From positions 4,352,501 to 4,416,500 of the forward strand of contig CM064862.1 of assembly GCA_032719365.1 (NCBI GenBank): DNA of 64,000 bases. Reading direction: 5' to 3'. A program made the position numbers and the translations under genes. Of this stretch, positions 1-11,099 are shown piece by piece. The notes beneath the pieces are model-generated. The model worked only from the letters and a program-made list of their open reading frames with translations. It had not been told where the DNA came from and ran no database searches. The stretch comes from Prinsepia uniflora. Lineage: Eukaryota > Streptophyta > Magnoliopsida > Rosales > Rosaceae. The first letter of the stretch is position 1, and every line of letters begins with the position of its first letter.

Positions 1-245
1 TTCTCAAGGAATACATGTTGGACGCGTCTCAAGTGTCGATTAAGCTACCGGGAGAACTCAGAGAGGTTTTTGGAGTTTAGTGAGTGGTCTGTTATGGATC
101 AGACATACAGGGTTTAGTGCTGGGCCACGTTTGTGTGGTAACAATATTGTAAAAGGATAGTGGTAGTGGAGCCTAGGGGTTACCAGCTGGTTATGACGGT
201 TCGTCGAGGGTGTCATCAACGATTGGGATATTATGGTGGAAGGGG
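1..245. other. Unassigned left-edge sequence
   Basis: No convincing coding frame or terminal repeat is visible here. It lies to the left of an old minus-strand LTR fragment and could be internal retroelement sequence or flank. The purine-rich stretch near 233-248 is not directly adjacent to an LTR start, so I do not call it a polypurine tract. Confidence 0.3.
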
Positions 246-1915
246 AGACACAACCCATCCCAATGTGAAGCCCCGAAAATTCGAGAAATGTACATTTGTA
301 AGTTGGAATGTAAAATGACGTTTTTGCCTTTATACATGTGGTGGTCAAAGTTGAAATACTTTTTTCTCATTTTTTTTTAGGACCGTTACGTAGGTCCCGA
401 GACGCTGAGTCTGTAGACAGGCGGCACGTCAAAATCGGAATTCGGATGAATGAGTTACGGATCAAAAACAGTAAGGGGCATTTTGATAATTTTGTGGGTA
501 AAGGGTAAAATGGTAACTTCGTCATTTTCTGCTGATTTTGATGAATCGGCTAATGGTGATTCAGTTTCTCCAGTAAGTGACACATGTCACCTCTAAGTGA
601 TGGCTGAGTGGCCTTGTTTAGCCGCGTGGGTATATGGATGTTCAATGATAAGAATTCAAACAGAAGAGAAAAACAGGGGACTGAAGTAAAACAAATCCCA
701 TACACAACAACCTATCCTTGATCACTGAGATGTTCGATATTTGAGAGAAGATTAGAGAAACAAAAACAAGAAGCAAACACGACAAGACAAAGGAGGAAAC
801 CCGAATAGAACCCGAAACCTAGAATTCGAAATTGGAAGAACAAATTGAGTTTTCGAATTTGGAATTGTGGACCTTGATGATCAAATTGACCTTGAATTCA
901 GCTTTCTGGATCATTCCGAGCTAATCCACCTCAAAAACGAAGAGGATTGATGTCATTTTGGCCAAGAACCGAATCTCCAAACTTTTTGGAAAATCGAGCT
1001 TGAGTTCGAGTGATTTGAGGTAAGGGATTGAACAATTGATTTTGTATTTATGTTCATTACAACCTTACATTACAACCTGTGTGAATTAATTGGAAAAACT
1101 GATGAAAATTGGGTGAGATTGAGATTGAAACCCGTTCGAAGATCCATTGAGGAATTGATGGATTAAGGCCTTGATTAATAAAAATAAAGACACAGAACCT
1201 GAATTAAGATGAATTAGATGGAATCAGATGAAAGAATTGAATGAATCAAGGTCGAATTGAGGGAGAACGAATCAGGTCATATCGCGGGTTCTCAGCCCGT
1301 TTATCAGAGAAACGGGTGAGGGAGGAGCACTGTAGCAGGTACTGTGCAGGCGCGTGGCTTTCATGCGCAGCCGTTTGCGGCGACGCGTGAAGGCCCGTGG
1401 GGGATTTTCTGGGGAAGTGTTCAACACACTTTTTAATATTTTTGACAATACGGATCTATTGGCACGGGTTTCAAGTTTATCGGATGCTGTTCCGTGATAG
1501 TTTTGGGTGTTCGAATTGTGTAGTTCGTGTTTAAATATTATTATTAAATCCCCGGGATTGGGGGATTGTCATATGGGGTTATGTAACGGCCTAGTGACCC
1601 TAAATTGTTATGTTTGACAGGCCGAAATATTCTCGAGACTGAGCAACTTGGACGGTGTGTGAGTGGGCGTTTGTTTTATAAACTGTTATGCATGCATAGT
1701 TAAATGTTTTATATGATTGATTGCATGATTTGAGTTGCAATGATTTCATAATGATTCGATGTGATTACTTGTTGATTTTATGGATTATTTAATTGGTTTT
1801 CATGCACGTTTTAAGATAAATGGTGAAAACGATGTTTTGGGCTAGGCCCGGGTTAAAAATTGTGTTTTGACTTGGATTGTGAGTCAAGGATGACTTTATG
1901 GAATATTTAATGATT

Positions 1916-2055
1916 TCTGGATGTGTAATTCCCGAAGAAACCAGTTGTATCGTGCCGGGTAAGTCTGGATGTGTAATTCCCAGAAAGTCTGGATGCGTAA
2001 TTCCCAGAAAGCCTGGATGTGTAATTCCCAGGACATGCATAATTCCCAGGAAAGG
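1916..2055 (+). repeat. Minisatellite inside LTR, about 24-bp unit
   Basis: About five degenerate copies of a unit around CTGGATGTGTAATTCCCAG. It lies between the GTGAGTGG motif (about 1660) and the GTACACTCAC motif (about 2386), the slot where sister LTRs carry different minisatellites. Confidence 0.75.
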
Positions 2056-2451
2056 TCCTCAAATGTGTTTATGTGATTGATTGTGCACTTGTGAGTAGTG
2101 CAGGTATTGTGATTTTGGGATCGATGTCTATGTACTTACGAGTAGTACTGTTTGATTACTGTGCTTGATATGTGAGTACTATGCTTGATATGTGAGTACT
2201 AGTGACCAGTACTGTTGATGATGGTTATTGTGGCCGGTTTGATGTTGATAGTTGTGTCCTGATGGTTTTCATGTGATTTGGCCTGAAAGCAAGTTGTTCA
2301 CATGTTTTACACTATGCATGCATGTTTTATAACTGGAGGGGAAAATGATTGGTTTTGAAATGTATTTTCAAACGATGTTATTTTTGTACACTCACGCTGT
2401 CAAGACCCGACCCTCCTCGGTCAGGACCCGACTCATCTAGCACAATATTGT

Positions 2452-5415
2452 TGTAACAACCCGTACCTTCGGGAAGGGTACAAATGTAATTTTGTAAAAA
2501 TGTTTGTAAAAAGGACGATTTTGCCCTTGTGAATAGTAGGCTAAAAGTTGACTTTTTGGAGTTCCGATTGGATGAGTGTTAGCCCTTGACCGTGACGTAG
2601 TTTAGGACGTCACGAGTCCGTAGACAGGTGGCAGGTTCGAATCGGACAATCAGAGGAAAAGTTATGACGTTCGGAAGATTGGGGGCGTTACCGTAAATTT
2701 GATTAAATGAGGAAAATGTTGACTTTTTAATGGACTTATAATTTTCACGTAGACCGAGGACCGTTAGATAGGTCTCGACGTCCTGAGTACAACGACAGGC
2801 GGCACGCTGTCATCGGACGTCGTATGGAAAATTTACGGGTTTGGAAAGCACGAGGGTAAAATGGTAATTTGTGCATGAGGGGTATTTTGGTCTTTTTCCC
2901 TCAGCCCAATCAGATAAGGGCAAATGGCAGAGATTTTTTGTGCTGGCCTATGGATGGTGGACACGTGGGAGTGGCTGGATGGTTCTAAAATGTTCCAAAG
3001 TGTGCATGGCCACACTTTGCTCAAAAATCGAACCGTGCAATCCTTTGAACGCAGAGAAACAGAGGGTGAGATTTTGGGAGAGTTTGATCGATTCTGTGCA
3101 AGGGAGAGTGAAGAGTGAATTGTGAGAGTGACAGAGAGAAGTGGTTGAGCTGGTGATCGTGTTTTGGTGGAGAATCGTGCACGGCGGCACGGTGGTGGTG
3201 CGGCGAAGTTTTGGGAAAACAGGGAGACCGTGAGAGTTTGGTGGTGGCTACGCCGTGTGGTGACTCAAACCACGACCGTGGGAGGCTCAGGTGGCTGCAG
3301 GGAGACCAACGAACACCGTGGCACGCGGTGGTGCGCACGGCGGAGCCTGAATCGAAGGGTAAGTTTCTTTCCTCTGTTTTTCCCGTGTTTTTCAATTTGA
3401 AAGTCGTGAAGGTAGGATGAGAATCGAGGGGATTGGTGAGTGCAATGAGGTTTAGGGAGGTTCTAGGAGTGAGTTGCGACGGTTGCCGTGACGGGGGTGT
3501 ACACGGCGGCGTTCAGACGACGGCGAGTACTCTGTACTCTGTTTTGGTCGTGAGCTCAAACGGGAAGTCGTGGACTTCAGGGGTGAATCGAAGGTTTCTG
3601 AGAGTTGAGAGTGACTCAGTGAGGTCTTAGGGAGAGGTTGGAATCGCCACCGTGAAGGGGGAAGCACTGGACAGCCGGGAAGAAAAACAAGGGGTCGACT
3701 GTGTTTTCTTTCGAGCTTCAGTCGTGAAGCTGAGGGTCAAGTCGAACCAGGAGAGTGAGGGGGATGAATTCCTGGTGCCTGGACGAAGCTATAGGAAGAG
3801 AGAGGAGATGGAATGGTGGCCGGACGGCAGAGAATGGTTCTCGCCGGTCCGGGTTGCAGCCCTGGTGCGAACCGGGTTCGATCGAGGTTGGGGATATACT
3901 GTAGCAGGCGCGTGAGGCCCACGCGCAGCCACTTTGGGCGGCGCGTGGAGGCGCGTGGGAAGGATTCCGGCCAAGCTTCCAACATGGTTTTGGTTCTAAA
4001 TGTCCTAAGGAATCCATTGGTATGGTTTTCGGGTTAATCGGACGGTGTTAGGAGAGTGTTCGGGAATCCTGACGGTTTCGGGTTTCGGATTAAATTATTA
4101 TTAAATTCCCGAAAAATTGGGGAAATTAGGGTTAGTATCCTTGATGTGTTTGTGACCCTATTTGGTGCATTTTGACAGGACGGGAGACACCCGAGACAGT
4201 CGAGGAGCGCACGGAGCGCGATTGACTCGTTCTGATTGTGAGTGGACTCTTTCTTTTCTTTCGAGCATGCCTAACTGTTTTATCGATGTTTTATGATATT
4301 ACGAGTGTTTTTATGTTTTTAAAGGATGGTTATAAGTGGTTAATATGATTGCACGTTTTTCGAGGCATTTCCGAGACTTTGCACGTTTTTCGAGAAAAAG
4401 CTGGTTTTCGGATTTTGATGCCATATTTGCGATTTCAACCTATAAATGTTTTCTGATGATGATCAATGGGTTATGAAATATGATTTGTGATTATGTGTGA
4501 TTGCTGGGTATAAGAATGGATTTCCGGATTTGGGTTCGGAATGTCAGTTCGGGACGCCGGAAGGGCTTCGAACCGGGGATTTCGAATTCGAGTTTGGCAA
4601 TGGATTTCGAATTGGTTTTACAACTGGATATAGATTGGATTTGCTGGATCTGGATATTGGGTTTAAAGACCCGGATTGATATTGACGGGGGACGGGCCCG
4701 GATTGAGTTTAAAGACTCGGGAGTTTAAAGACTCGGATATTTATGATATTACCCCCATAGGCCTATTGAGTTTAAAGACTCGGGAGTTTAAAGACTCAGA
4801 TTTCATTTAAGGTCTGGTTGAGTTTAAAGACTCGGATAGGTCCAGCAGGTTTGATCGGAAATGATGGTTTGACGCTCATGCATGACTTCTATATCCGTTT
4901 TATAGTGTTTCTGTTTCTTATGGTATTTTATAGTGTATCTGTTTCTTATGATATTTTATAGTGTTTCTGTTTCTTATGATGTTTCTTGGTTTATAACTCT
5001 TTTAATCACTGAGTTAGGCATGTGATTTCCAAAACGGAGGGAACAAAGTGTTCTAGTTTCGTAGTTTTGATTTGATAATAAACAGTTTTCAAATTTTCAT
5101 TTTCTTTTAGTCCACTCACATCTTTTGGTTTTAAATTTTCCCTCCAGGTCGTGGTGATAGCGCTGGGGTGAACGTTGAGGCAGATATCGAGGCATAGAGC
5201 TTCTGACGTTCTTCTGTTGCGAGATTAGCATTGTAGGATTTTGTGCCCATTTTGTAGAACTATGCTCTGACTGACTGTTGTATATATTTACTCCTTTGTC
5301 TGATAGTTATGCTTATAGTTGTATTAAGGTTGTTTTTGATACTATAAGTGTGATTGTCAGACGGGAGCAGGGTTCGTCCCGGGTATCGAGGCGATATTTG
5401 GGACGGGTCCTGACA
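2452..5415 (+). mobile_element. Solo LTR nested in Cassandra
   Basis: A 2,964-bp LTR, TGTAACAACCCG..GGGTCCTGACA, with an exact duplication ATTGT (2447-2451 and 5416-5420). Nothing internal is attached, so it is a solo LTR left by LTR-LTR recombination. It shares ends and the TTTAAAGACTCGG minisatellite with the minus solo LTR at 42338-45156, so the two form one subfamily. The CGCG module is near 3899-3960, splice-like GT is at 3359 and AG at 4178, and the inverted pair is at 4238-4247 and 5110-5119. Confidence 0.92.
4675..4835 (+). repeat. Minisatellite with GAGTTTAAAGACTCGG unit
   Basis: Several copies of GAGTTTAAAGACTCGG at irregular spacing inside the solo LTR, between its GTGAGTGGAC and GTCCACTCAC motifs. 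The reverse complement recurs in the LTRs at 42338 and 57145. Confidence 0.8.
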
Positions 5416-5468
5416 ATTGTCCGCTTTGGGCCCAGCCCTCACGGTTTTGTTTTCGGGAGCTCACGTGC

Positions 5469-5543
5469 AACTTCCCAGGGGGTCACCCATTATGGAATTG
5501 CACCAACCTCAACTCGCTTAACTTTAGAGTTCCCAAGGAATCC
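5469..5543 (-). promoter_or_regulatory. 5S rRNA-like Pol III domain in left Cassandra LTR
   Basis: Read on the minus strand it has AAGTTAAGCG followed by ATGGGTGACC and CCTGGGAAGT. These match the A-box and C-box parts of the plant 5S rRNA internal promoter, in order and with similar spacing. It is diverged elsewhere, so it is not a working 5S gene. Confidence 0.85.
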
Positions 5544-5858
5544 AAAGCCAGTGAGCTCCCAAAAGGCCTTGTGCTAGATAGGTGTGTGCCTACACCTTTA
5601 AGGCACACCACCATCCTCTCCCAGACCATTCCCCCTCGCAGGAATGTGGGATTATTCACCTTTCCTCCAGGACACGGGTCTTACAATCCACCCCCCTTAG
5701 GGCCCAGCGTCCTTGCTAGCACACTTCCCGGTTGGGGTCTGGCTCTGATACCATTCTGTCAGAACCCGACCCTCCTCGGTCAAGACCCGACTCATCTAGT
5801 ACAATATTGTCCGCTTTGGGCTCAGCCCTCAAGGTTTTGTTTTCGGGAGCTCACGTGT

Positions 5859-5933
5859 AACTTCCCAGGGGGTCACCCATTATGGAATTGCACCAACCTC
5901 AACTCGCTTAACTTTGGAGTTCCCAAGGAATCC
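5859..5933 (-). promoter_or_regulatory. 5S rRNA-like Pol III domain in right Cassandra LTR
   Basis: Second copy of the 5S-like block, almost identical to the copy in the left LTR. It has the same A-box-like AAGTTAAGCG and C-box-like GGGTGACC..CTGGGAAGT on the minus strand. Confidence 0.85.
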
Positions 5934-7811
5934 AAAGCTAGTGAGCTCCCAAAAGGCCTTGTGCTAGATAGGTGTGTGTGTGCTTACACCTTTAAGGCAC
6001 ACCACCATCCTCTCCCAGACCATTCCCCCATCGCAGGAATGTGGGATTGTTTACCGTTCCCTCCAGGACACGGGTCTTACACACGCCTTTTATGTTTTTT
6101 TATGACCCTCTAGGCCGTGGCACGCAGATCGGGACTGATTGAGAGGCAGAGGCTTGAGTGGAAATCAATACAGTTATCCCTTATTTGACAGGTGTTGAGG
6201 GTGTTATCAGAACATCAGTTGACTTGTCAGACGGGAGCAGGACCAGACACGGTTATCAAAGTCCAGTTGGGACAGGTCCTGTCACCAAGCCTCCCTGGAT
6301 TAACGCGGGATGTCTCATGCTCCCGTATGACACCTCGTGCTAGACCAGGGATACACCTAACCCTCTCGGGGCTTCCAAAGTACGCCAAGATCAGTGGAGG
6401 CATGTGATGTCTCGATCTCTACTACAGCCCACATCCGCGATCAACCTGAAGGGTATTAAAAACAGGAAAAGCTGTGAGTGGACGAAAATAAACAGTTATA
6501 AAACCATTTCACAAAAAGACATTTATACCTTTTACTAAGAAGTATGCATGCATCAGAAAACAAGTTATTACAACCACTTTCTTTAACTCAAATCCTATGG
6601 CTTCTCAAATCAAAACTCAGTGAAAACATTTATTCAATCAAAGCCATTTCCACAGTAGGGTCTCAGCCCAAAATCAAAACACGTGGGGTCTCTGGCCAAA
6701 AACCGTAAAATACAGTTTAACCAATTCTCGACATCCCATGTGTCTAATCAATAATGTCACGGTCTCTAGACTACACGTGCTACTCGGGGTCTCAAGTCTG
6801 AGTCATTCCATCGGATCCACCAGTGTGGACTGTGATTGTTGGCTTTGGATTGTGTTTAAGCTTCCTGAGATCCTTGCGAATTAAACTATCACAAACTCGA
6901 AACTAATTACCTAGAATTGAACCCAGCTTGGACCCGCGACCCTCTTGAAATATTGAAATTGAATTCAATCGATTTAAGGTGAGTAATCATGAAATTGAAG
7001 TTGGAAACATGTTTATAATGATCCTACGATGCTTCTTGTTGAATTAGAATCAAGAAATGGTGTGAAATTGAACAGATTTTGAAGCTGGTTGAAACCGGGT
7101 CGGGCGACCCGTTTGCAGGTTTCCGAGTTGGGACGATGATGAACAGTGTTTCACTATTCATCGACATGTGATTTCACGCGCAGCCCATTCAAGCCCAGTG
7201 TGGTTGATTTTCTAGGGAAGTGTTCAACATACTTTTTACTGTTTTTGATGATACGGACCTAATGGCACAGGTTTTGAGTCGATCAGACACCGTTTCAGTG
7301 TAGTTTGTGTTTAAATATTGTTATTAAATCCCAAAGTCTAGGGGATTATTATACGAGGTTATGTAACGACCTAGTGACCTTAAATTGTTATGTTTGACAG
7401 GCCGAAATATTCCCGAGACTCTTGAGGAGCGAATAACTCGAGATTGAGCAGTTTGGACGGTGTGTGAGTGAACGTTTGTTTTATAAACTGCCATGCATGC
7501 ATAACTAAATGTTTTCCATGATTTGTTGCGTGATTTGAGTTTGAATGATTGCATGATGATTCAATATGATTGTTTGTTGATTTTATGGAGTATTTAATTA
7601 GTTTTTAGGCACAATTTATGATGAACTATGAAAATGATGTTTTGGGCATAGGCCCAGATTTGGGAACGGTATTTGACTTGGAATGTGAGTCAAGAATGAT
7701 TATATGGATTTATTTAACAATTTCTGGATGTGATTTTACGGAACTATGCGGAAGCAGTATTTTGGGCATGAGTCCCTGTTGAAAGTGGTTTGACTTGGGA
7801 TTGGAGTCAAA

Positions 7812-7955
7812 CGTGTGTTGTACTTGATGATGTGATGATGTGTGTTGTACTTGATGATGTGATGATGTGTGTTGTACTTGATGATGTGATGACGTGTGTT
7901 GTACTTAGTAATGTAATGACATGTGTTGTATTTGATGATGTGATGGTATGTGTTG
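7812..7955 (+). repeat. Minisatellite, 27-bp unit, about five copies
   Basis: Copies of TGTGTTGTACTTGATGATGT plus a short tail, nearly perfect at first and then decaying. It sits in the same slot of the LTR as other, unrelated minisatellites in sister LTRs. Confidence 0.85.
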
Positions 7956-8497
7956 TGCTATGATTGTGGACACTAGTACGTGTCTAGACGATGCGAATGC
8001 AGTTCCTGAACGTGCCTCAGATGTTGCGGTGGTGCAAATCCCGAGTACATGTACGTCTAGACGTGCATGTGCAGTTTCCGGACATGACTCGTATGTTGCA
8101 TGAGTGTAGTTCTCGAGTTGGCTTACGCGTAGTGCCGTTGTGATGGTATGATTGATTGTGTACTTGTGAGTAGTGTTGTGTGACGATGGTGATTGATACT
8201 ATTTGCTAATGGTCCTTGTATTTGACTTGGTGGATGAGTGTGTCCAAAGACGTTTTACATGGTTAAACAAAAAGAATTTTGGGAATTGTGGGCCATGGGA
8301 GTTTTGAAAACTGATATGATATTATTGGTCCACTGTTTCATGTTTTACTCTATGCATGTATATTTTGTAACAGGAGGGAAAATAGTTTGTTTTGAAATGT
8401 ATTTTCAAACGATGTTATTTTTGTCCACTCACACCTTTTATGTTTTTTGATGACCCTTCAGACGGTGGCATGAAGATCAGGGCTGATAGAGAGGCGG

Positions 8498-8791
8498 TGA
8501 CAGGACCCACCCCGATTATCACCCCGATAACCGAACGTCATACCTTCCTCCTCGGACGTCGGAATCGGGCGTGCCACCTGTCTACAGACTCGTGACGTCC
8601 CGAACTAGGTCACGGTCATCGGTCAATGCCCAGTTGACCGCCCGAACTGAAAGTCAACTTTTTGCCCATTCTAGGGGTAAAATCGTCATTCTGCGCCAAT
8701 CGTCCAAACGTATCCAACTAATCACCAATTAACGTGCTAATCCGTCACTAATCACTTAGCTAATCTCTGACTTCCAGGACGGGTCATTACA
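8498..8791 (-). mobile_element. Internally deleted solo LTR (294 bp)
   Basis: Starts TGACAGGACCCACCCCG and ends GGACGGGTCATTACA, with an exact duplication GGCGG (8493-8497 and 8792-8796). It holds only about 40 bp from one LTR end joined to about 250 bp from the other end. The central 2-3 kb present in its relatives, including the splice-like signals, CGCG module and minisatellite, is gone. Confidence 0.85.
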
Positions 8792-8931
8792 GGCGGAGAC
8801 ATGAGTGAGAATAGGTGCGACTATCCCTTGTCTAGCAAGTGCTGAGGGGGTTGGTGGAACTTTAGTTGACTTGTCAGATGGGAGCAGGACTAGACACGGT
8901 TATCAAAGTCCATTTGGGACGGGTCTTATCA

Positions 8932-10690
8932 TGACACCTGCCACGTGCTACCTCTGATAGCTCGCCATATGGCACCAACGAGACACATCCACGTGGCCTA
9001 ACATGATGATGTGGCCCCCGTCATCGTCATTTACCTCCTGCAGGTCGACATGCAACCCTGTAACGGGTCGTTCGACCCGAATACCAAAATCAGCTCATTC
9101 TTTTCCGTTTTGAGTCCAATCATTGCCGTTATTTCACCAATCTTCTTCTAATCTACCCAGAAATCATCCTATGAAAACTCACCTGAAAATCCTCCAGCCA
9201 AGCTCAACCTTCACGAGTTACCTTCGAGCTCCCTTCTGAGCTCCATCTTGAGTCCATTATTTCTGTTTCTTGGCCCTACGCATTCGTAAGGACTCACAAA
9301 AGATGAAAGTTATCAGAAATCAGAGTTCCAACGTTTAAAATCCAAGACCCAAATCCAAAGTTTTCGAGTTTCCTGGGTTCCATCTATTGCGTTCTAACCC
9401 GTGCCTCTAAGGTTCCATCTGCTTCCTCAGTCTCTCACAACCTCTCCCTCACTCTTTGTTTCCCTCAAACAAGAACATAATGATGAGGATAAAGAATAAA
9501 ATTAAGGAAAATGGGGTGGGGTGGTTTTTCGGTTGAGTTTGAACAAGAGAGAGTGAGATGTAAAAGGTATGGATCATAGGGTGGGTGACACTTGTCACTC
9601 ATCCTATGGACCACACTAGATATTTTGGGTCCCACTAACCAACAAAAGTTCAACTGTCTCGTAAAACGTGTAATCATAAAACTTATTAAATTTGATCCCT
9701 AACCAGTAAAATAGTCGTACAAGGTCCAAAATTGACGTGTCGCTTGTTTACGTTATCACAAACCCCTGATCTACGCAACGAGCCTAGGTAAACGTGCAAA
9801 TAGCCTAATGGGTCAAAAGTCAATATTTTTCTCGCCTAGGGGAAAATCGTCATTTCACCGCGACTAATCTCGAAAGTCCTCGATAAATTCCCTGTAATCT
9901 CGTAATTACAGGCCAGGTTTTTACAATCTACCCTCCTTATAAGAATTTCGTCCTCGAAATTCACACCGACCTTTGAACAAAACTGTGGAAATCCAATACC
10001 GCCTCCACATCCAAAATCTATCCACAGTACACACATGAAGCAAACGTCAATCACAATCTGACAACCAACACCTAATCTTGGCTTGACCTCAGTAACAGTT
10101 CTCTACGAGTGAGTGATCAAACTGCCACTGGAACTCAAAACGCAACCCCTAAACCGTGCTCGGGGCGTCAACACTCGTCGACCTCACATGTCCTCCATGC
10201 AGGTGCAACTCTGAACTAAGTCTGACATCTCTGCCTCCACTGAGTAGTCACCCAGTACTCTGTCCACATCGAATACTTGCTCTAGTCGAGAAAACAACGA
10301 GTCTGTTTCACCAGGGTTCCTCTTGCTAACAAAACCATGGCCCTGAGCCTCCAAGCTCGCCCAACAACCAAACCCTCCAAAGTCCCTTTCATCTAGAGCA
10401 CAGTATACGACTCCTGATCCAAGTATCTCAAGGAAAAGTCAATCTCGGATCCAATCCGATTATTATAGTGCTACCATGTCAACATGGCCCAACTTTAAAC
10501 TCTATCTGTCTGATCCCAGATTCTGACAGACCACATGCTAAACTCAAAATCCTTTCCGAGTTCTCCTAGTCACTCGACCAACACTTAGGACGTGCCCAAA
10601 ACGTATTCTCTGAGAACTCCAGAGACAAACTGACCAGGTCACTAACCAAACCAATTCGCTAACTGATCAATTCGACCAATTGGTCCCCAT
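8932..10690 (-). mobile_element. 3' end of a minus-strand LTR element
   Basis: An LTR piece of about 1 kb (8932-9925, ending TTTTTACA) is followed by internal sequence. Immediately right of the LTR, the minus strand reads GAATTTCGAGGACGAAATTC then ATAAGGAGGGTAGAT. This is the usual block plus polypurine tract before a 3' LTR in plant Ty3-type elements, and it matches the block before the 3' LTR of the element at 45167. Internal sequence to about 10690 shows no credible open frame. Confidence 0.7.
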
Positions 10691-10925
10691 GAATCCGAGA
10701 AGGCACAAATTGTTGAGATGTGTTTTTCTGATGTGGGACATTTTCCTCACATCTCAACAGTTAGCAGCCAATGCTTCTATTGCAACTGCCCAAATCAATG
10801 CATGTAGTATTATTGAGGATCAATCCGACCAGATCACTAACTAAACCAATTTGTTCATTGATCAATCCGACCAGGTCACTAACCAAACCAATTTGTTCAC
10901 TGATCAATCCGACCAACAGGTCACT
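10625..10925. repeat. Tandem repeat, about 46-bp unit
   Basis: Degenerate copies of GATCAATCCGACCAGGTCAC followed by TAACCAAACCAATTTGTTCA: one near 10632-10685 and about three between 10819 and 10925. No coding frame is kept through them. Confidence 0.7.
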
Positions 10926-11097
10926 AGTCCAAGATCATATAAGGTACAAATTGTAGTTGTGCTTTTCCGATGTTGGATATTTTCCTCACATCTCAACAAG
11001 CTCCCTCACGTATGGCAGGGGGAGTAGCCCAAGATCATATAAGGCACAAATTGTAGTTGTGCTTTTCCGATATGAGACATTTTCCTCGCATCTCAAT
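10706..11097 (-). mobile_element. Degenerate TRIM copies with duplicated flank
   Basis: Three minus-strand blocks (about 10706-10763, 10924-10999 and 11014-11097) begin with TTGAGATG.GAGGAAAAT and continue with a (C)ATCGGAAAAGCACAACTAC-type block, as in the TRIM LTRs at 31707 and 39266. The last two are separated by an ACGTGAGGGAGCT polypurine-like block, so most of the internal region is deleted. The segment after the first and the last block (GCAGCCA.TGCTTCTATTGC) is the same, showing a local duplication. Confidence 0.6.
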
Positions 11098-11099
11098 AG

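Larger units (their letters stand above)
2398..6081 (-). mobile_element. Cassandra TRIM retrotransposon, interrupted
   Basis: A miniature LTR element with an exact 5-bp duplication CACGC (2393-2397 and 6082-6086). The left LTR is 2398-2451 plus 5421-5685 (319 bp after removing the nested insertion), and the right LTR is 5757-6081 (325 bp). The internal region is only 71 bp (5686-5756). It holds the reverse complement of the initiator tRNA-Met primer site (GCTCTGATACCA, 5742-5753) and a pyrimidine run next to the left LTR that is a polypurine tract on the minus strand. The LTRs contain 5S rRNA-like sequence, the defining feature of Cassandra. There is no coding capacity, so it would depend on proteins supplied by another element. 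Confidence 0.9.
264..6284 (+). mobile_element. Solo LTR, interrupted by Cassandra
   Basis: The element starts TGTGAAGCCCCG and ends GGTCCTGTCA, matching the ends of the other LTRs here. Without the nested insertion it is about 2.3 kb (264-2397 plus 6087-6284). The flanks share only CCAA (260-263 and 6285-6288), so the target duplication is imperfect or decayed. No primer-binding site follows the 3' end, which supports a solo LTR. It contains a CGCG-rich module near 1330-1400, splice-like signals at 1020 (GT) and 1620 (AG), and a tandem repeat near 1916-2055. Confidence 0.7.
246..6838 (-). mobile_element. Old minus-strand LTR fragment, split by a solo LTR
   Basis: Two pieces (246-263 and 6285 to about 6838) read together as the 3' part of a minus-strand LTR. 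The order of blocks matches the minus LTR starting at 59162: a CCCATCCCAA block, then a GGATTA..ATGT..TGCTCCC block, then ATCAACCTGAAGGG.ATTAAAAAC and TGTGAGTGGAC. The right limit is approximate, because the orientation switches to a plus-strand LTR near 6838. No primer-binding site is visible to the left, so the internal region appears lost. Confidence 0.5.
6839..8931 (+). mobile_element. Plus-strand LTR fragment, 5' truncated
   Basis: Homologous to the 3' two thirds of the LTR at 264: it shares the TTTGACAGGCCGAAATATTC block, the ATGCATGCATA block and the end GGGACGGGTCTTATCA. Splice-like GT is at 6979 and AG at 7400. The 5' part is missing and the sequence joins an opposite-strand LTR fragment near 6838. 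It is interrupted by the 294-bp deleted LTR at 8498. Confidence 0.65.

Noticed and set aside
5469..5933. Genuine 5S rRNA genes
   Set aside because: The similarity covers the internal promoter parts but the rest is diverged, and both copies are inside TRIM LTRs.
5571..6113. 180-codon plus-strand open frame
   Set aside because: It runs across the Cassandra internal region and right LTR on the strand opposite to the element; it is a by-product of the repeat and has no domain.
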